Part shown: positions 1 to 7,582 of the stretch, piece by piece
Layout of the letters: each line of letters opens with the position of its first letter
Position numbering within the stretch: the stretch's first letter is position 1
Origin: Flavobacteriales bacterium
GTDB taxonomy: Bacteria > Bacteroidota > Bacteroidia > Flavobacteriales_G > Salibacteraceae
Length of the DNA: 64,000 nt
Direction of reading: 5' to 3'
Assembly: GCA_018660685.1 (NCBI GenBank)
Contig: JABJJW010000012.1
Span: forward strand, 124,001 to 188,000
Position numbers and translations under genes: made by a program
Notes under the pieces: model-generated
What the model saw: only the letters and a program-made list of their open reading frames with translations
Told to the model about the DNA's origin: nothing
Databases searched by the model: none

Positions 1-137
1 TTTGCTTGTGCTTCTTTGGAAGCATTTCGCAATGCATTGAATTTCTCCATCAAGTCATTGTACTTCGTGCGATCAGCAGCGAAGTTTTCCTGATTGACCC
101 AATTTTGAAATTCGATGACGATTTCTTCTTTAGACAT
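1..137 (-). CDS. N-terminal fragment of an unidentified protein, cut by the window edge
   Basis: An ATG at 137 on the minus strand opens a frame that runs off the left edge: 45 codons beginning MSKEEIVIEFQNWVNQ, with no stop. The piece is charged and looks helical (repeated E/K/N with spaced hydrophobics), so a coiled coil or helical bundle is likely. A DUF349-like protein is possible because those are helical and common in this phylum, but 45 residues are too few to decide. The frame starts 90 bp from the divergent gene at 228. Confidence 0.6.
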   Translation of the reverse strand, partial: MSKEEIVIEFQNWVNQENFAADRTKYNDLMEKFNALRNASKEAQA

Positions 138-227
138 CGTTAGTGGGTATTGTCTTTCAAAAATAGTTGATGCAATCGAAAACGCTTAGGATTATCGACG
201 TACTCGGCTGAGTACATTTGCCCGCTT

Positions 228-1223
228 ATGCTCTTTGTCCCGATTAACAGCATTGATTTATCACAAGACGACTCTCAATGGAAGAAGGTCTTTGATAAAA
301 CATGGCCAGCTTATAAAGCTTGGTTTATGAAGGAAGGATTGAAGGCTAGACCTGGCTACTTAACCTCTGTTCGCGCCTTCGAACAGCACTTCCCTGAACT
401 CCTTCCAATTTTTCAACATTTGAGCAAAATGGTCAGCGCCGGCGACGTGGCATCTCGTTTTCTAACCATGTATTCCCCTCCACCCTACATGAGTGGCTGC
501 AGTCAAATTGCATGGACGAGAGATATTCCGATGCTCATCAGAAACTATGATTACAGCCCGAAGTATTTTGAAGGATTGGTGATGAAAACCAAGTGGAACA
601 AGGAAATTATTGGAATGAGCGACTGCATGTGGGGTCTTCTTGACGGAGTCAATGAGGATGGGCTGTGCGCGTCTCTCACATTTGGTGGGAGAAGAATTAC
701 AGGGGATGGATTTGGGATCCCTATAGTTCTCAGGTATTGCCTAGAAACATGCTCCACAACGGCCGAAGCCATTGAGACCATGCTGAAGATTCCAGTGCAT
801 ATGGCCTATAACATCACGCTACTGGATGCAGATTTGAACTTCGCCACCATTTATTTTGCTCCAGGTCAGAAAACTCAAGTAACGGCGAGTGCTGTTGGCA
901 CGAATCATCAAGAAGAAGTGACATGGCCAGACTATGCCGTGATGACACAGACAGTAGAGCGCCGAACTATTCTTGAGCACTGCCTTGTCGATCCGTATGA
1001 GACTAACGAGTCACTTCTGCATCGGTTTCTTCAACCGCCATTATTCAATACGTCCTATGAAAAGTCGTTCGGCACGCTTTACTCAGCTGCCTACAATCCG
1101 ATTGAAAAATCGGTTAACTATTTCTGGAGAGGAAAGTCGATTAAACAGTCACTAGATAATTTTGTTCCTGGCAAACAAAAAGTGACGTTGCAAGCATCGG
1201 CTCATCGGTTAATGACGATTTAG
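228..1223 (+). CDS. C45-family Ntn-hydrolase (acyl-CoA:6-APA acyltransferase-like / choloylglycine hydrolase-like)
   Basis: The 331-residue protein resembles peptidase family C45, which are N-terminal nucleophile hydrolases that cleave themselves to expose a catalytic cysteine. The candidate nucleophile is Cys91 in the MSGCSQIAW stretch, followed by RNYDYSP at 105-111, matching the RNxD motif of the family. Residues 1-90 would be the part removed at maturation. Later blocks (GVNEDGLCASLTFGG, YNITLLD, GTNHQ) also fit Ntn acyltransferases. Bacterial members are mostly of unknown substrate, acting on amide bonds of acyl-amino acids or penicillin-like compounds. No signal peptide is evident, so it is probably cytoplasmic. 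The gene stands alone, followed by a long repeat-bearing spacer. Confidence 0.8.
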   Translation: MLFVPINSIDLSQDDSQWKKVFDKTWPAYKAWFMKEGLKARPGYLTSVRAFEQHFPELLPIFQHLSKMVSAGDVASRFLTMYSPPPYMSGCSQIAWTRDIPMLIRNYDYSPKYFEGLVMKTKWNKEIIGMSDCMWGLLDGVNEDGLCASLTFGGRRITGDGFGIPIVLRYCLETCSTTAEAIETMLKIPVHMAYNITLLDADLNFATIYFAPGQKTQVTASAVGTNHQEEVTWPDYAVMTQTVERRTILEHCLVDPYETNESLLHRFLQPPLFNTSYEKSFGTLYSAAYNPIEKSVNYFWRGKSIKQSLDNFVPGKQKVTLQASAHRLMTI

Positions 1224-1930
1224 GAGAGCTTCTCGCCACTCGCTCCTAGCCATCCCGTGGATATACTCCTTCTTCCACTTTGTCTTCCTGCCCGTCCGGG
1301 CTCCTGCGCTGAAGCTTCAGCGCCAGCCTGCAGGCCGGGACTTCTCTCCTCCTGTTCTTTTCCTTGATGAAAAGAACCAAAAATCACGGCTGCGAATGAG
1401 AGTGCTATTTCGCTAACAACCCGCATCCACTATCGCAACCAAGCCGTTCGCATGATTCTCTTCACCCCTCTTTACATTCGCTGATGCTCACTTCCGGGTT
1501 GCGCCGTCTGGCCACCTCTGCTTGTTGCTCAATAACACATTCACATTCAAGGCCGATCCTTTTTAGAAAGTGAAGCTTTCCAGCATTATCCTGAATCTAC
1601 AGTGATTGCCTTGAGATTATGCCGGAAAGAAGTGAAATTTGGCCTTGGGGCGCGAAGGTGTTCTGGACGAAGTACAGCCTTAGCGAAAGTGGGAAGCTCT
1701 ATTGCAGATCACCCAGCTGAGGTTAGGATGTACAAGAGACAGGTTGCCTTTGCGGACCACAGCCTTGACCTTTTCTTTGCTTCTTTCTTTTGTGTCAAGA
1801 CAAAAGGAAAGAAGATTGAAAAAGGCTCATAGAAGTCAATAGACATCAAGAGGCAATGGTCGTTCTCGTCCTTCGCAGGGCTCAGGACTCAGGCTCGAAA
1901 TGACAACTTTATGAGGTCATTGCCAGCGGC
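1224..1930. other. 707-bp gene-free spacer made of repeat modules
   Basis: No convincing gene lies here. The spacer holds a hairpin with arms GTTCTTTT (1354-1361) and AAAAGAAC (1370-1377) around a CCTTGATG loop; a 17-bp segment at 1573-1589 that recurs inverted near 15231; a 207-bp repeat at 1608-1814 shared with 15296-15502; and GGTCGTTCTCG at 1858-1868, which recurs at 14838 and 15007. The frame at 1602-1832 is open but its codons change freely between the two copies, so I treat it as non-coding repeat DNA. Confidence 0.7.
1608..1814 (+). repeat. Interspersed 207-bp repeat, copy 1
   Basis: This segment aligns without gaps to 15296-15502 with about 25 differences counted by eye (near 88 percent identity); the last 80 bp differ at only two positions. 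The 3' end carries a hairpin, arms CTTTTGT (1787-1793) and ACAAAAG (1800-1806) around GTCAAG. Both copies lie in the same orientation in otherwise gene-free DNA. There is no transposase and I found no terminal inverted repeats or target duplication. Confidence 0.85.
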
Positions 1931-2515
1931 TTACCCATGGATTTGCTCCTTCTTTCCGTACTTGGCGATGACGATGGCTTCATACTCAAGGAAATCTTCC
2001 CAAATGGCATCCACATCACAGACTTCAGCGCCGTATTGACGTGCAAACTTAAAGAACATGGTATAGTGCATGGCTTCGCTCTTCATTAATTCAGCATAGA
2101 AATCAGCCAGTTCTGGATCAGATATATTCTCTGACAATACTCTAAACCGCTCGCAGCTTCTTGCCTCAATCATCGCCGCGGTCAGAAGGTTATTAATCAA
2201 GTGTCGTCTTCTATTGGATCCTTGCGAAAAGAACTTTCGCAAATCTTTGACATATGGATCCTTTCGCTCTCGTCCTAACTTCAACCCTCGCTTAACAATA
2301 TGCTCATGAACTCTTTTGAAATGATCCATCTCTTCGATGGCTAATTCAGCCATGGCCGTCGTCAATTCGTCCAACTCTGGATGAGAAATGATGAAGGAGA
2401 TGGCAGCACTGGCTGCCTTTTGTTCACAATAGGCGTGGTCCGTCAGAATCTCGTCAATGTTCTTTTCCGCAATATTTACCCACCTCGGATCGGTTGGAAG
2501 TTTAAGTCGAAGCAT
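1931..2515 (-). CDS. miaE: tRNA-(ms2io6A)-hydroxylase-like diiron protein
   Basis: The 194-residue protein matches the MiaE family, a ferritin-like four-helix diiron enzyme that hydroxylates the ms2i6A modification at position 37 of tRNAs reading UNN codons. Likely iron ligands are Glu31 (AYCEQKAA), Glu62 and His65 (EEMDHFKRVH), Glu117 (IEARSCERF) and Glu147 with His150 (SEAMHYTMF), in the spacing of two ExnExxH half-sites. Length is typical. No miaA or miaB is in the window. A CAAAAGTA on the plus strand at 2532-2539 (TACTTTTG read on the minus strand) fits the phylum's -7 element just upstream. Confidence 0.85.
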   Translation of the reverse strand: MLRLKLPTDPRWVNIAEKNIDEILTDHAYCEQKAASAAISFIISHPELDELTTAMAELAIEEMDHFKRVHEHIVKRGLKLGRERKDPYVKDLRKFFSQGSNRRRHLINNLLTAAMIEARSCERFRVLSENISDPELADFYAELMKSEAMHYTMFFKFARQYGAEVCDVDAIWEDFLEYEAIVIAKYGKKEQIHG

Positions 2516-2531
2516 AATTCTAATTGTTAGA

Positions 2532-2539
2532 CAAAAGTA
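2532..2539 (-). promoter_or_regulatory. Candidate -7 element for miaE
   Basis: On the minus strand this reads TACTTTTG, matching the TAnnTTTG -7 element of Bacteroidota promoters, 16 bp before the miaE ATG. No clear TTG -33 element is seen at the expected distance. Confidence 0.35.
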
Positions 2540-2587
2540 ATGGCGGGCGTCATTGCGCGTTTTATGGTATCAGATATTTGCACCTGA

Positions 2588-3301
2588 ATGTTTGGAAGAA
2601 TTTGGATAATGATATTGAGCACCTTGCTGGTTGCTTCCTGTGGAAACGATGGGTGTCAGCGGCTTGAAGGTCCAAGAGAATCGGTTATTCGCTACCTCGA
2701 CCCTATTCATTCCATCAACCTTGTTACTCCGGTCAACACCTCTGTGGAGGTCGACTCAAGCCTAGAACAATCAAAAATTGAAGTTCGAGCCCAAGCCGAA
2801 GTTCATCCTAGCTTGAACACGCGGGTTAAGAACAGGCAAGTGAATATCTTCCTCGAAGGATGTTTCAAAGATCAGTCTGAAATCTTCATCGATGCCAAAG
2901 TACAGGCCCTCGAAAGCATCAGACTGCAGTCAGCCGGCGACATTATCTCGACTAAGAGAATTGAGCAAGACTCCATTAGCATATACAATTCAGGGTTAGG
3001 CGATATTGATTTGGTATTGAATAGTCAAAGAGTGGAAAGCTTCATTTTGGCATCTGGAGACATCATCTTATCTGGCGACAGCGAACATCTCGTGGTCCGC
3101 ACTGAAGGATCAGGCGAACTGAGCGCATTTAATCTTTATGCAGATTCCGTCGTCATCAACAACATTGGAGGCTCTGTCATTCAAGTCTTCGCGGCTAAAT
3201 ATCTAGAGGTGAACTTTTTTGAAGAAACGACTATTGAATACAGAGGACACCCAACAATCAAAATTTTAGGAGAGGGCAACCTCGTGGACGCAAATTTTTA
3301 G
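2588..3301 (+). CDS. Head-GIN (DUF2807) domain lipoprotein
   Basis: The N-terminus MFGRIWIMILSTLLVASCGND is a lipoprotein signal with lipobox VASC. The rest is a repetitive beta-rich domain with short alternating strands (ESIRLQSAGDI, SISIYNSGLGDI, SFILASGDI, LVVRTEGSGEL) ending in a conserved-looking tail, the pattern of the putative auto-transporter adhesin head GIN domain, DUF2807. The protein is probably anchored in the outer membrane and folds as a right-handed beta-solenoid. Its ligand is unknown. It precedes the broken secreted gene at 3329 by 27 bp on the same strand and could be cotranscribed. Confidence 0.7.
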   Translation: MFGRIWIMILSTLLVASCGNDGCQRLEGPRESVIRYLDPIHSINLVTPVNTSVEVDSSLEQSKIEVRAQAEVHPSLNTRVKNRQVNIFLEGCFKDQSEIFIDAKVQALESIRLQSAGDIISTKRIEQDSISIYNSGLGDIDLVLNSQRVESFILASGDIILSGDSEHLVVRTEGSGELSAFNLYADSVVINNIGGSVIQVFAAKYLEVNFFEETTIEYRGHPTIKILGEGNLVDANF

Positions 3302-3328
3302 TCAATTGTTAGATTTGAAGCCAGAACT

Positions 3329-3829
3329 ATGGAACGACTACTTCTTTCACTATTAATGATCACTCTCTCCTCCGGCCTCTTTGCACAGCATTTTGCCGAA
3401 TGAGATGAATGGTGCGAAAAAACAGATCTTACACACGTCAGTTACAAAGTAGAAGAGATCGTCGTGAGAGGATTTGATGGCGTAAACACGCCTCCGCGTC
3501 TCGATCAAAAGGAACGACAGTTGTTTTATTCCTATGGCATTACCGCTTACTGGTGGTATTATGACCAGTTAGAATTTTTTCATCTACTCTATCTCGAAGC
3601 AGTGCATCGCGATTCGACTGGTGCGGAGATTAAGCGATTTCCAATGAATGGGCATTTTTCTGAAGAATTCAAGCATTACTTTAAGTCAGAAATACCCGCA
3701 GAAAGAAAGAAGAACATATTTTTCGAGCGTATTTATTTGAAGGATACCGATGAAAACTATTTACGACTTGAAAAACCACAGACTTTTTGCCCGCACTGTT
3801 CTTGGGAAGAAGAGGAATCTGAGGAATAG
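3329..3829 (+). pseudogene. Secreted protein of unknown function interrupted by an in-frame TGA
   Basis: An ATG at 3329 encodes a clean signal peptide (MERLLLSLLMITLSSGLFAQ) followed by HFAE and then TGA at 3401-3403. The same frame continues without further stops to 3829 (DEWCEKTDLTHVSYKVEE onward), giving one 166-codon gene with a single nonsense codon at codon 25. A GTG at 3464 could restart translation, but the product would lack its export signal. Trp (TGG) is a likely ancestral codon because one transition makes TGA. I do not recognise the family; the mature part is rich in aromatic residues and ends in an acidic tail. The 3' end overlaps the DPP IV gene by 80 bp. Confidence 0.75.
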
Positions 3830-5996
3830 AACTCTAGCTTCCGCACTTGCACTTCTTTTCAGCTTCGGAGCTTTTGCACAGCAAGAACTCACGCTGGAAG
3901 ATGCAATTCTCAAACGATTTTCTGAGCTCGGACCTGAGCGACTCAGCGGGCTGTTGTGGATTCCTGACAGCGAACAATACTGTTACATTAAGGAGGACGT
4001 CCTCGAAATTTACGAAGCCGGAGAAGCGGCTGCTTCGTCGACCATCTCGTATTCAGACATCAATAATGAAAGTGAAGGAATTGTCAATTTAGAGTCCTTT
4101 CCGCGAATTCAATGGCTCAGCAATTCCACTTTTGCCTTTAACGACCAACAAAAGAGATACGCCTACAATACAACATCGAAAGCCGTCAATCTCCTCTTCA
4201 CCTATCCAAACGAGAGTGATCACCTTAAACTCAACGATCAAAACACGCAGTGTGCCTACATCAAGGATGATGATCTATACATCCTTGACAACAACGGCGT
4301 TGAGAAGCAGGTGACAACAGACGGAGGAGATGGAATCGTGTACGGTCAAGCCGTTCACCGCAACGAGTTTGGAATTTCTGGTGGAATGTTCTGGTCGAGC
4401 GACGGCCAAAAGTTGGCATTTTACAGAATGGATGAATCAATGGTCGAAGAGTATCCGCTCGTCGATGTGACATCCATGCCCGCCTCAACGAACTTCATTA
4501 AATATCCAATGGCCGGAAGGACCAGTCATCAAGTCAGTATTGGAGTTTTTGATCCAGCAAAGGGAGAAGTTTTCTACCTCAAAACTGGAGAACCGTTCGA
4601 GCAGTACCTCTGTTCTGTGACGTGGAATCCAAGTAATTCTGAGATTTATGTTGCCCACCTGAATCGGGATCAAAACCATATGGAACTCAAGAGCTATTCG
4701 TCTAAAAGTGGTGACCTGCTAAAAACGCTATTTGAAGAGAAGGACGAGAAGTATGTGGAACCAGAAAACAATCCCACATTTTTACCCTGGGATGACTCAA
4801 AGTTTCTTTGGTTCAGTGAGCGGGATGGATTCAATCACCTGTACCTCTACTCTACTGATGGAACCATGATGAGGCAGATTACATATGGACTGTGGGAAGT
4901 TCTCAGCTTAGAAGGATTTGACTCGGAAAGAAAGAACTTGCTACTGAAAGGTACTGGTGAAGTGGTCGAAGACGGCCCAAAAAGAGATGACTCCAGAAAT
5001 GGAACACAGACTTATGTGTACACCCTAAACATTGAGTCAGGTGTCAAAGTCATCGTTGATGATCGGATTGGAACGCATTCGTGCCGAGTCAGTTCGAACG
5101 GAAGGTTGCTGGTTGATTGGTTCACTAATCTCGAAACACCACTCGAATACACCCTCTTTGATGCACAAGGCGAACAGATATCGACGCTTTTGTCCTCGGC
5201 GGATCCGCTGGCTGACCATAAAATCGGATCGACTGAATTAGGCGAAATTGTGGGTCCGGATGGATCTTCTCTGTACACGAGAATTATCAAACCTTCCGGC
5301 TTCGAGTCCGGGTTAAAGTATCCTGTATTGATTTATCTCTACGGCGGGCCGCACGCTCAGTTGGTAACGAACAGATACTTAGCCGGCGCACCTCTTTGGA
5401 TGCATTGGTTTGCGGAGCAAGGCTACATTATTGCAACGGTTGACAATAGAGGTTCTGCGCATCGAGGACTCGAATTTGAACAAGCGACATTCAGAACACT
5501 TGGTGAAGCAGAGATGGAAGACCAAAAGCTCTTCGTGGACTATTTAAAAACATTGGACTATGTAGATGAAGAGCGTTTAGCGATTCACGGTTGGAGTTAT
5601 GGTGGTTTTATGACAACCAACATGCTCATGACATTCCCAGGGACATTCAAAGCTGGTGTGGCTGGTGGCCCTGTAATTGACTGGAAGTACTATGAAGTCA
5701 TGTATACAGAACGATATATGGACACACCTGAGACAAACCCTGAGGGATATAGCAAAACCAGCCTTCTCAATAAAGCGCAGAACTTAAAGGATGACCTCCT
5801 AATAATACATGGAACTGCTGACCCAGTCGTTGTTTGGCAACACAGCCAGAAATTTCTAAAAAAATGCATTGATCAAGGAATTCAACTCGACTACTTCGTT
5901 TATCCGGAGCATCCGCACAATGTGAGAGGAAAGGACAGGATTCACTTGATTCAAAAAATCTTCAACTACGTTGACGCCCGAATCGGAGACGATTAA
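3750..5996 (+). CDS. Dipeptidyl peptidase IV-type S9 serine protease
   Basis: This is a full-length DPP IV family exopeptidase (748 residues), which removes Xaa-Pro or Xaa-Ala dipeptides from peptides in the periplasm. An N-terminal beta-propeller with WSSDGQKLAFYRMDES and SERDGFNHLYLY precedes an alpha/beta hydrolase domain. The likely triad is Ser616 (HGWSYGGF), Asp691 (HGTADPVV) and His723 (YPEHPHN). The start is uncertain: the ATG at 3750 puts 27 extra residues before a signal peptide ending SFGAFAQ, while an in-frame CTG at 3819 would give an ideal short one starting RNRTLASALALLFSF. The stop overlaps the convergent ATP-grasp gene by four bases. Confidence 0.9.
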   Translation: MKTIYDLKNHRLFARTVLGKKRNLRNRTLASALALLFSFGAFAQQELTLEDAILKRFSELGPERLSGLLWIPDSEQYCYIKEDVLEIYEAGEAAASSTISYSDINNESEGIVNLESFPRIQWLSNSTFAFNDQQKRYAYNTTSKAVNLLFTYPNESDHLKLNDQNTQCAYIKDDDLYILDNNGVEKQVTTDGGDGIVYGQAVHRNEFGISGGMFWSSDGQKLAFYRMDESMVEEYPLVDVTSMPASTNFIKYPMAGRTSHQVSIGVFDPAKGEVFYLKTGEPFEQYLCSVTWNPSNSEIYVAHLNRDQNHMELKSYSSKSGDLLKTLFEEKDEKYVEPENNPTFLPWDDSKFLWFSERDGFNHLYLYSTDGTMMRQITYGLWEVLSLEGFDSERKNLLLKGTGEVVEDGPKRDDSRNGTQTYVYTLNIESGVKVIVDDRIGTHSCRVSSNGRLLVDWFTNLETPLEYTLFDAQGEQISTLLSSADPLADHKIGSTELGEIVGPDGSSLYTRIIKPSGFESGLKYPVLIYLYGGPHAQLVTNRYLAGAPLWMHWFAEQGYIIATVDNRGSAHRGLEFEQATFRTLGEAEMEDQKLFVDYLKTLDYVDEERLAIHGWSYGGFMTTNMLMTFPGTFKAGVAGGPVIDWKYYEVMYTERYMDTPETNPEGYSKTSLLNKAQNLKDDLLIIHGTADPVVVWQHSQKFLKKCIDQGIQLDYFVYPEHPHNVRGKDRIHLIQKIFNYVDARIGDD

Positions 5997-6880
5997 ATTG
6001 CAAATTCCTCGTCGAACGTTTTAGCTAAGAGATCGACCGCTGCGGCCTTCTCTTCCAAACTCAAATTCTTGGGCGGGCCTTGAGGTGTGTTGTTAGCATC
6101 AACGACATATATTTTCAAGTCATCACAGTCACGCAAAACATCCAACTCTCCATAGTCAAGCCCGATCGATTTACAAAAATTCAATATCGACACTTGCTCC
6201 TCCTTACTTAGATGATCGTCTACTGTCACTACTAATTCAGACCGATCCGGAACATTCTTAAACCTTTCGAAGTTGTTTCTGTAATTGAGATAAACGTGAG
6301 GAATCTTCTGATTAATTATCACCACCCGAATATCCATGACTTCGGTCTGACTAACGGAACTGTCTATGAACTTCTGATAGATAAAACCTTCTTCTGGATC
6401 TATGGGACATTCAATGTTCTGACCATCGTGTAATGCATTGATATTACTCTTTCTGACTGCCGTTCCTTGGAAGGTTATTGGGTCAATTCGTGTGGAATAG
6501 CCAAATACCTTTAGCATGTGCTCATCAACGAAGTCCTTGGCAATGTTCAAGCTATTCAAGTTGATAACCGATTTATCTAGCTCTCGGAGTGGTTTATCTT
6601 CTTCCCTTATCGTACCGTACTCCCAAAACATGGCTAGGTCAAACTGACGCGATGGTTTGTTTGTGATCTGCCATCCAAGAGTTTTGGCAATTCGTGCAAT
6701 GGTTGATCCTCGGCTTGGAAAATGAGGAAAACAGAGAATAGTCTTAGAAGAGCTTGATAGGATTGTCGACCTCAGAATTCCACCGAACGCAACTAGGTCC
6801 TTGAACATCATTTCTGGCCAAGGCATTCCCTTTCGATATCTATTGAATACTCCCCGCTGATATGTTTTGAGGAAGTACAC
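5993..6880 (-). CDS. ATP-grasp-fold protein of unknown specificity
   Basis: The C-terminal half has ATP-grasp features: EVMDIRVVII (a DxR motif), DYGELDVLRD and YVVDANNTPQGPP, which carries the acidic/Asn metal ligands of ligases such as RimK-like proteins. The N-terminal part is a poorly conserved Rossmann-like region. An open frame extends up to 6928 inside the upstream gene, but a GTG at 6880 overlaps the TAG stop of that gene by one base (TAGTG), so I place the start there, implying translational coupling. ATP-grasp enzymes ligate a carboxylate to an amine; the substrates cannot be read from sequence. Confidence 0.65.
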   Translation of the reverse strand: MYFLKTYQRGVFNRYRKGMPWPEMMFKDLVAFGGILRSTILSSSSKTILCFPHFPSRGSTIARIAKTLGWQITNKPSRQFDLAMFWEYGTIREEDKPLRELDKSVINLNSLNIAKDFVDEHMLKVFGYSTRIDPITFQGTAVRKSNINALHDGQNIECPIDPEEGFIYQKFIDSSVSQTEVMDIRVVIINQKIPHVYLNYRNNFERFKNVPDRSELVVTVDDHLSKEEQVSILNFCKSIGLDYGELDVLRDCDDLKIYVVDANNTPQGPPKNLSLEEKAAAVDLLAKTFDEEFAI

Positions 6881-7452
6881 TAATTCAGATAATCCTGGAG
6901 CTTGTGCACAATTCTTGATTCGGACCAATCCATTCCACCGATGTGTTTCAGGACGACTTGACCTTCCTCATTCAAGATAAACGTGGCAGGAATGGCTTGA
7001 TGTCTTAACTCCTCTGGTATAGGCGTCATCAGCCTCCAAAAAGGAAGGGCATGATCTGTCTTCTCAACGTACTTGGCAAAAGACTCTTGATCCTCCAAGT
7101 TGACGAAAATGAAGGATGAGTTCGGAAACTTCGCCTTCAGTTTTTCCATAGCCTCGAATTCTGCGAGACAAGGCACGCACCAACTTGCCCAAAAATTTAC
7201 AAATAAGGTCTTTCCCTGAAAGTCAGATAGTTGCGTGGATTCTCCCTCCGCATTCTCAAATTCGATTGAATACTTATAGACAGATTGAGTAGGTTCTGAA
7301 AGTCCTTTAAAGTCGGCAGGAGCTTCCAATCTCATCTTGGTTAGCTGAACGTTGATCCACTTCGGAACATCGGTAAAATAGATGATGGCGAGTATCCCAA
7401 AGAAAACTCCATTCTTAACCCATTGCTTTTTCCATATTTCCTTCACCCTCAT
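6880..7452 (-). CDS. TlpA-like membrane-anchored thioredoxin
   Basis: One N-terminal membrane segment (VFFGILAIIYFTDVPKW) anchors a periplasmic thioredoxin fold with active site WCVPC in FVNFWASWCVPCLAEF and the cis-proline region AIPATFILNEEG, typical of TlpA/ResA reductases that reduce disulfides outside the cytoplasm. I choose the ATG at 7452 over the one at 7467 because AAGGAGAG sits just before it, one of the few Shine-Dalgarno-like sites in this window. The following ATP-grasp gene begins on its stop codon. Confidence 0.85.
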   Translation of the reverse strand: MRVKEIWKKQWVKNGVFFGILAIIYFTDVPKWINVQLTKMRLEAPADFKGLSEPTQSVYKYSIEFENAEGESTQLSDFQGKTLFVNFWASWCVPCLAEFEAMEKLKAKFPNSSFIFVNLEDQESFAKYVEKTDHALPFWRLMTPIPEELRHQAIPATFILNEEGQVVLKHIGGMDWSESRIVHKLQDYLN

Positions 7453-7582
7453 ATGCTCTCCTTTCAAAGCGCAAATTTATTGGTTCTTCATCCTCAGGAT
7501 TCGGAAGGCCATCAACTTATCGGTTCCAAGAGGTATGAATTTCATGATAGGATTTGTAATTTCGGGACAAACTGACCTAACT

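Noticed and set aside
1602-1832. Open frame of 76 codons through the 207-bp repeat, also open in the second copy
   Set aside because: Nonsynonymous changes are frequent between copies and the flanks are non-coding; the shared sequence is better explained as a repeat.
3401-3403. TGA as a selenocysteine or reassigned tryptophan codon
   Set aside because: No SECIS-like hairpin is visible right after the TGA, and all other genes use TGA as a normal stop (for example at 14103, 34408, 35079).
3464-3829. A separate gene starting at GTG 3464
   Set aside because: The frame is continuous with the signal-peptide ORF at 3329 apart from one TGA, so it is one interrupted gene.
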